NCBI GenBank assembly: GCA_937949995.1
Contig: CALFEO010000031.1
Location: 1-22,341 of the forward strand
From: an uncultured bacterium
GTDB taxonomy: Bacteria; Patescibacteriota; Patescibacteriia; 2-12-FULL-60-25
Direction: 5' to 3'
DNA length: 22,341 bases
Shown: positions 18,501 through 22,341 of the stretch, in pieces
Layout: each line of letters opens with the position of its first letter
How positions within the stretch are numbered: the first letter of the stretch is position 1
Translations under genes and position numbers: made by a program
Notes under the pieces: model-generated
Told to the model about the DNA's origin: nothing
The model's database searches: none
What the model saw: only the letters and a program-made list of their open reading frames with translations

Positions 18501-21500
18501 CAGCGCGAAAATCATAAAATTGATTATCAGCTCCAATATGTAAAACCGCATTATTTCCATAAAGATCAACTTGACTGGTGCTCGCATCTATTTCAATGCC
18601 ATGCTGGGAAACCATTTTGAAATTATCCATGAATTCCAAATAATGGTTGGTATTACCTTCATCATTATTAACAGCTCCAATTCTTAAATTGCCGTTGGTA
18701 TTGTAATCCGGTTGAAAATATAGAAAATTTGCAGGATTGCTTTGATCTACAAACCTTAATTCATAACCATCGGCAATGGTAACATCGCGATCTTCGGGAA
18801 TAAGACCGTCAGAATTATAAATGTTATAAACCAAATCCGATGATGTGGCCCAACTCAATGTTCCGGCACCATCTGTAATTAATACCTGATTGTTAGTACC
18901 ATCGGCACTTGGCAGAGTCCAAATTGTATTACCCGTTAAAGCTGTAGGCGCAATAAAGCCAACATATTCACCGCCGAATTGATCCATCAATCTCAATTCA
19001 CTGTGTGATAATTCTATGGCATTGGCCCCGTAGTTAACTTGCATGGATGTTCCAATGCCTCCGTAATCCAAATCGCCAAAACCAACTACCAAATCATTGC
19101 CAGCCACGCTGCCTCCGGCTCTAAAGACGTTTTCACCATTCTCGTCTCTAAAATTGGCTATGTTCAACATGCCCGAAATACCGGCAACTGAAAATGAAGA
19201 AGCCTCATGAGAACCCGGCCCTACCATTAACAACGATACCAATGGATTATCTGTTCCGATTCCTACATAACCATCATTTCTAATATACATCCTCTCAACT
19301 CCCGCTGTATCAAATCTAATGTAATCTTCGTCAGCCGATTCCTCTACCTGCACACCCGTGTCATGATCCTCATCCCACAATGAACTGCGTACATCTTCGG
19401 CCGTAGCCACGGTTCTCCATTGCGTGCCATCCCAATAATTGATGGTGGATGAAGAAGTTTTATACACCAATGAGCCGGCTTGATATCCGCTGACCGGTAA
19501 AGACGCATAACGTCCCAACATGAATTGTCCGGACAATCGTGAATCGCCGACCACATCCAAACGATAAGCGGGCGTTGAAGTCGAAATACCGACATTACCA
19601 TCACCGGTAACAGTCATTCTTTCATTACTGTTAGTATATATTCTATAAGGTGCATTTCCGTTAACCATAAATCCTGCGTCAAAAGGAGATGAAAAAGTTT
19701 TCCCGGTCACGACTCCATTGTTAGCGAACTCAATAAAAGCCGAGTCAGATCCATTGGCATGATCAGAATTAATATATATACCCGCGTCTTGCCCGTCACC
19801 ATTACCATCATCAGAATCTAAAGTTAAAACAGCACGTCCGTTTAAACCACCTTGGACATGCAATAATGTAGCCGGAGCGGAGGTGCCGATGCCGAGCTGA
19901 CCTGCCGAATTCAATACAAACGGACTTGTATCCGAAGCCTCATCTTCAATCCATAATGAGGGACCTGTACCGATGTTTTCAATATAAAAACCATAATTTG
20001 CTCCGGCATGATCTATTTGTAAACCGATACCATCATTTGAATTATCAATAAATAAACCAATGCCATTACTGGTATTATTATCCAATCTGGCACCGTAACC
20101 CGTGCCTTGATTGCGGGAATAAAAACCTGCACCCGCACCCACATTTCTGGCACTGAAAGCACTTCCATCGCCAAGATTATTCACCCAAAGACCCTCGGCA
20201 TTTGTAGAATGAGTAACCGACATGAAACCCAAAGTACCGGTTGTATTGGTTATTTCAATAGGGCCGGCATCGGTTATGATAAATTTTCCGGCTCCAAAAC
20301 CTCCTCCATCATAAGCCAAATCCAAAGTCACTTGATCCGCAACTGTTCCCGTAGCAAATGCAACCCATTGCGTACCATCCCAATAATAAGGTACAAGATC
20401 CGCTGTATTATAAATCATGGATCCCGCTTGATTGCCTGTAATCGGATTTACCGCATAACGTCCCAACATGAATTGTGATGTCAAACGGGCATCACCCGCA
20501 ACATCCAAACGATAGGCCGGTGTATCGGTTGCAAAACCAAAGTTACCCATGTCAGTCATGTGCAGGCGAACAAAACCATCTTGATTAATTCCAAAGGTCG
20601 TACTGGCAGCCAAATCAAAACCTGAACCCGAAGTTCCTCCTAAAAATTTTGCGCTTTGTACACCATTATTCTTAAAAATCAAATATGCCGCATCAGAACC
20701 ATTAATATTATCTGAATTAATAATGATACCCGCATCCATGCCCATGGCATTGCCATCTTCGGAATCCAGTGTCAATAAAGCCGCCCCATTGGCACCGCCT
20801 TGAACATGTAATAAAGTTGACGGAGCATTTGTTCCCACGCCGACAAAACCTATTGAACTGATTACCATTCTGGAAAGCCAAGCCGACCCGTCCCAATGGT
20901 CAAAGTTAATGCTGTTATTTGGCGTTATGCCAAATCTGGCAATATCAGTTGCATCTCTTTGAAAATATGTATAAGCAGATCCCTGAATACCCGGCGAAAA
21001 TCCGTCAGTGGCTCTTAAAATAAGATTCGCGCTCTTGCCTCCCGGAGGAATAATACCTTCATATTGTCCGACCAACAAAGTATCGCGTACAGAAAGCATT
21101 TGTTCCGGAGCCCTTAAACCGATTCCCACTTTACCATCAGCCAAAATTCTCATCCGCTCACTTCCCGCATTTCCACTGATTGTAAATGCTCCGTTATCAG
21201 CCTGCGCCAAATCCCAGGTGGAAGTGCCTACATGAACAATACCGCTCCATAACTCTGACCAGCGTAAATCCGAATTGCCCAAAGTATAGGTGTCATGCGC
21301 TCCGGGAATGATGTCGCCCGCTGATGTTGCTCCCGCGAATTGAATTCTATTGGTCGTCGTGGCTCCATTATCAGTCACTTGTTGCAAATCCATGGCATAC
21401 AAAGTGGATGAAACCGTGGTGATGGCCGTATCCAAGTCAAACAAAGCCGCTTGCACGGTGGTGGCATTGGAGTTGGTGAATTCATCAAAGACTCCGACAA

Positions 21501-22224
21501 GGTAAGCGCCTGATGTTTGATTGTTGGTGCCCGTGGCATCAAGTCTGATGGCTCCGATGGCCAAGTATTGAGTGAGGTTAAGAGATGTGCCGGTAGCCAC
21601 GGTGAAAGTGACTTGCTGGAGAGTGGAAGTGCCGTTAATAAATAAGCCGGCACCCGTAAAGGTTCCGGTAGCGATGTTAAAGTTTAAATTGCTGTCCAAA
21701 GCCAATAATTGATTGGCTGTGGCGGTTGTAGTGGCTTCAAAACCGTTAAGTCTGTAAGCATTTAAAGCGTATGGATGTGAGGAGAGCTGAACTCTGGGAC
21801 TGGCTTCCGCATCTGCTCCAATCTTAACTCCCACATACATGACTTCGCTGAAGTCAAGATATGAGGGGAAAGGAGTACAAGAGCCTAACTTAAGGAAAAA
21901 ATAACCTTTGGCATCAGGTGTAATCATGGAGCAAGCTCCTGATCCTTGGTCATATACTTCTTTCCAGACCAAAGGCCCGGCTTGTGCCGGTGCATCTCCG
22001 GGAGCTCCGTTGGTGGGATGGAGGTAGAATGAGAGCTGGATAGCGGTTGTGGAAGTAACCGGCAATCCTCCGGGGGTTAAGAGTCTGCTTTGGTAGTTGA
22101 TGGTTTGGGGTATGGCCGCTTTAGCAGTTTGGATACTAAAAAGCGGCGCAAAGGCAAAAATTACTGCCATTACACCAGCCAAAGCAATGCGTACACGCAG
22201 GTACGACTTTATGGAAAGAAACAT
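12547..22224 (-). CDS. Giant secreted modular fibre/adhesin-like protein with YadA-like head repeats (gene C)
   Basis: About 3225 residues from the ATG at 22224. The only in-frame extension starts with TTG at 22257 and adds 11 residues before the signal peptide. The signal peptide ends at AKA|AIP (residue 36). Residues 37-347 match gene B. The interior has about 11 'VGIGT.P...LDV' repeats, a short TGxG block (about 659-767), four 'SLVDKEYVDN' modules (about 1250-1629), and a 13-unit YadA-like beta-roll (about 2255-2490, units such as DNIFLGYQAG). The C-terminal 420 residues are homologous to gene A, with an identical 37-residue core at about 2923-2960, a beta domain ending FNWHAFGN, and an acidic tail of about 70 residues rich in Glu and Val. 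Only two cysteines were seen, both in the N-terminal domain. YadA-type beta-rolls are trimeric in known adhesins, so a trimeric fibre is a reasonable inference. Confidence 0.85.
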   Translation of the reverse strand: MFLSIKSYLRVRIALAGVMAVIFAFAPLFSIQTAKAAIPQTINYQSRLLTPGGLPVTSTTAIQLSFYLHPTNGAPGDAPAQAGPLVWKEVYDQGSGACSMITPDAKGYFFLKLGSCTPFPSYLDFSEVMYVGVKIGADAEASPRVQLSSHPYALNAYRLNGFEATTTATANQLLALDSNLNFNIATGTFTGAGLFINGTSTLQQVTFTVATGTSLNLTQYLAIGAIRLDATGTNNQTSGAYLVGVFDEFTNSNATTVQAALFDLDTAITTVSSTLYAMDLQQVTDNGATTTNRIQFAGATSAGDIIPGAHDTYTLGNSDLRWSELWSGIVHVGTSTWDLAQADNGAFTISGNAGSERMRILADGKVGIGLRAPEQMLSVRDTLLVGQYEGIIPPGGKSANLILRATDGFSPGIQGSAYTYFQRDATDIARFGITPNNSINFDHWDGSAWLSRMVISSIGFVGVGTNAPSTLLHVQGGANGAALLTLDSEDGNAMGMDAGIIINSDNINGSDAAYLIFKNNGVQSAKFLGGTSGSGFDLAASTTFGINQDGFVRLHMTDMGNFGFATDTPAYRLDVAGDARLTSQFMLGRYAVNPITGNQAGSMIYNTADLVPYYWDGTQWVAFATGTVADQVTLDLAYDGGGFGAGKFIITDAGPIEITNTTGTLGFMSVTHSTNAEGLWVNNLGDGSAFSARNVGAGAGFYSRNQGTGYGARLDNNTSNGIGLFIDNSNDGIGLQIDHAGANYGFYIENIGTGPSLWIEDEASDTSPFVLNSAGQLGIGTSAPATLLHVQGGLNGRAVLTLDSDDGNGDGQDAGIYINSDHANGSDSAFIEFANNGVVTGKTFSSPFDAGFMVNGNAPYRIYTNSNERMTVTGDGNVGISTSTPAYRLDVVGDSRLSGQFMLGRYASLPVSGYQAGSLVYKTSSSTINYWDGTQWRTVATAEDVRSSLWDEDHDTGVQVEESADEDYIRFDTAGVERMYIRNDGYVGIGTDNPLVSLLMVGPGSHEASSFSVAGISGMLNIANFRDENGENVFRAGGSVAGNDLVVGFGDLDYGGIGTSMQVNYGANAIELSHSELRLMDQFGGEYVGFIAPTALTGNTIWTLPSADGTNNQVLITDGAGTLSWATSSDLVYNIYNSDGLIPEDRDVTIADGYELRFVDQSNPANFLYFQPDYNTNGNLRIGAVNNDEGNTNHYLEFMDNFKMVSQHGIEIDASTSQVDLYGNNAVLHIGADNQFYDFRAAGSRYGLRYESDFSADFVDRSLVDKEYVDNRVASSTNNIYGTDGYLASDRIVNGIGRGLYVSTTNGGFFDADIRDGSDLGFIHVRPDEVEMNVANPSQYSGLVFNSGGVSFTHNASASTTQFYIGSNMMLTDGMNLRGIEYAADYSANYTNRTLVDKEYVDNLVASTSGNIYTQDGTLMANRTVDGDGYGLSFTNMPYLSAFATYYYVDTSAGTWFEMDNDQMSLVAAAGRFVLNGTQGLWQDDRIAGNQHGVEYAADYSADYTNRSLVDKEYVDNYLSASAGSGLTWDALNNEIDLGGALTGNASINYGGWDFKIEQGNSYQLYNTTNYVTYVSDGVDYTTLLQNKDNLQISGSAGFVGATYEFDYSANFTPRSLVDKEYVDNAIVAATTTLQAAYDAGGSALGRQIYTLNSANPVEILNPGTDPWETGLALTNAVNGGGLAIQTMEQFGDLGARMYFTSNTSDPKNGSGAYMNWNNNTESFEFGYQRSGTRDSTFYIDYSQMALQIPGSASQGAFSILATNYNVPILQLRNGGASEFTNNIKMSVGTSTPEAKVTAYSGSMYYRTDGTGSGQQVYVKTTDVGNTGWVALAGVDSNHWQKNTNVLSPTDSAVYQVNVTNNSASTLTGFKAVNTNDASNYAGAVLELKGSGADFTNNIYFGKYSSNFYVPSWAGNGVLATDKNLVIGSVGTGTLIRFQVGGGYTAPTSRMTLDTDSLDLLAGVSLNVGGNTVLGDATSDTVTFNARVNSNVLPSVTNTYSLGSTTNRWSDVWGANVHIGTSTWDLAQASNGAFTVSQNGGSERMRIASTGYVGIGTNQPLSMLDVRSGGSSTPYSASTISMQSATDAALQVISGTANYGYLMFGDGSGVDGYRGQVRYNHADDSMDFLTSSTQRMKITNIGRVGIGTTSPGYALDVSGSVRLTSQFMLGTIIPPVGTQAGSMVYSTASSSPYFWDGSEWVALGGSDATAGSLWDTDHDTGIQVEESTDEDIIRFDTAGTEYFTMQGPRLSVLNSGNSVFFGQNAGRVDNLSNRQNVYVGTSAGYNSATGLYNVAMGYQALYNHAAPNNTTAIGHSAGRNYSGAFGSTMVGYYAGYQSSGNNNVMIGYESGMENTGSDNFFMGRGTGWYNTGNNNIMMGYYTGYDARGSNNIFFGTNAGYENRGSDNIFLGVSAGSKSIGNDNIFLGYQAGVANATGTRNVFLGRQAGNNNVLGSGNIFLGYQAGYSETNSNRLYIDNSNTSAPLIYGEFDTNVLRINGALQINNPSSTGYALPTTDGNSGQILITNGAGNVSWVSSSALGTDTFQDVTDRGATTTNWIQFAGATSAGDILPSIHDTYSLGNTDYRWSDIWGTNLHVGTSTWDLAQADNGSFTISQRDNSEMMRVTTDGYVGIGVENPEELLSLNDDILIGQFEGSILPIGGYNRQLIIRATDGQLAGTQGTAYTTYQRDGINYARVGLDTSNNINFGHYDGSWSNQVVISTSGNMGIGVFAPSRKLQVQGSTTPGDNLFRLAGGANGAYLSMYASTTDDRNMVIEVQRNLQFYSQANAVMSLNNDGSVGFGTDSIDARINAEQSAGIVASFNRTNDDGTIVSLRQDGAEEGTISVSANTISYNAFTGSHYAWTDEVMEKGLLVTLTGENRYLNGNTASEIIYGVTKSSAVNDSKVIGAYLSLQEPSKSHSNKNPHLIMAVGNGEVWVADKGENINIGDYLISSDVAGHAEKDTGEFMISHIVARAAESVDWTQISESIDGIKHRKISVFFEVFDKNNIQGSLAGTSLQGGENNVEADELVVAETVFEGNVTVKNHVTFSEDTVGQAMILVGDKRVSIQFAQEYATLPIVTVTPANKITTPYWVENASVTGFDIVLDNVQYADLVFNWHAFGNNGGKVYVSNGTTMEILVNDMGASELETDLSASGQVNEAPEEIIEDEVVTEEVQNEVVEEVVVEEPTSEATEEVVEEVVEETQNETGVVELTIGEEGVVTEIE
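14755..15460 (-). repeat. YadA-like head repeats in gene C
   Basis: Thirteen units, mostly 16 residues (48 bp), of the form NNIFxGxxAGxxNxGS, for example DNIFLGYQAG and NNIMMGYYTG, closed by NRLYIDNSN. This matches the NxxxGxxAG pattern of the left-handed beta-roll in YadA-type trimeric adhesin heads. Confidence 0.8.
17340..18475 (-). repeat. Four 'SLVDKEYVDN' modules in gene C
   Basis: Copies lie near 17350-17405, 17674-17730, 18014-18070 and 18410-18465, about 320-395 bp apart. Each has the form YxxDYSAxxTxRSLVDKEYVDN, preceded by a variable beta segment. Similar motifs occur in phage-tail-like fibre proteins. The regular spacing suggests a stalk made of alternating short helical and beta-rich parts. 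Confidence 0.7.
19925..20250 (-). repeat. Short TGxG repeat block in gene C
   Basis: About 108 residues of the same style as the block at 2155-2990 in gene A (units such as NNLGDGSAFSA and NQGTGYGARLD), ending in SLWIEDEASDTSPF. It is a shorter relative with the same closing motif. Confidence 0.6.
21183..22209 (-). repeat. 1.02-kb direct repeat, copy 2 (5' part of gene C)
   Basis: Partner of 11299-12322, in the same orientation, about 9.9 kb away. It encodes the signal peptide from SYLRVRIALAG onward through the N-terminal domain to 'DNGAFTI'. Recombination between the two copies would fuse the start of C to the rest of B and delete most of C. Confidence 0.9.
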
Positions 22225-22283
22225 ATTTGATTTTATGTCTGTGGATTTTTGTCTCAATGTAGATAAATAATCCCTAATCAGGC

Positions 22284-22312
22284 ATATATTTATTATGGCT
22301 CTAGACTAGCAA
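22284..22312 (-). promoter_or_regulatory. Weak candidate promoter for gene C
   Basis: TTGCTA, a 17-base spacer and ATATAT on the minus strand, giving a start near 22277 and a leader of about 53 bases to the ATG at 22224. The distance to the start codon resembles that of gene B, but the -10 match is poor. The rest of 22258-22341 shows no gene. Confidence 0.25.
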
Positions 22313-22341
22313 ACTAATGATTTATGTACCATTTAATAATA

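Noticed and set aside
187..22224. Alternative genetic code with UGA read as glycine, as in Gracilibacteria and Absconditabacteria
   Set aside because: All three long frames run without internal UGA and end in TAA, so nothing requires recoding.
1..22341. Prophage, because of the tail-fibre-like repeats
   Set aside because: No capsid, terminase, portal, lysis or integrase gene is present, and each protein has a signal peptide, which phage tail fibres lack.

Overview
The window looks like a piece of a Candidate Phyla Radiation (Patescibacteria, probably Parcubacteria-like) genome, most likely metagenome-derived. The reasons are three secreted, highly repetitive fibre proteins built from modules I associate with that group: 'INYQSRL' N-terminal domains, 'GNVGIGT.P...LHV' repeats, 'VEESADEDIIRFDTAG' linkers and 'YWDGTQW' linkers. 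All three genes read through in the standard code and end in TAA. No housekeeping gene is present, so the taxonomic call is an inference from protein style.

Layout, all genes on the minus strand and read from right to left: gene C (22224 to 12547, about 3225 aa), a 149-210 bp spacer, gene B (12337 to 9767, about 856 aa), a spacer of about 170 bp full of short repeats, then gene A (9600 to 187, about 3137 aa) and a terminator at 150-176. Coding covers nearly everything. The C/B spacer holds an apparent promoter-hairpin-terminator unit, and the B/A spacer holds three kinds of short-period repeat. Positions 1-149 carry a palindromic element and no gene.

The three proteins form a chain of shared ends. 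C and B share a nearly identical N-terminal third of a kilobase of residues (about 1,025 bp of DNA at roughly 98% identity). C and A share a diverged C-terminal region of about 420 residues, with one perfectly conserved 37-residue core followed by a beta domain and a very acidic tail. A has its own N-terminal head with 24 cysteines, and B has its own six-cysteine C-terminal domain. The interiors are mosaics of recurring modules, including a YadA-like beta-roll in C and a TGxG tandem repeat block in A. All three have signal peptides and none has a visible membrane or sortase anchor. I infer that they are surface or secreted fibres used in attachment or cell-cell contact, diversified by recombination between copies. 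Function is not proven by the sequence.
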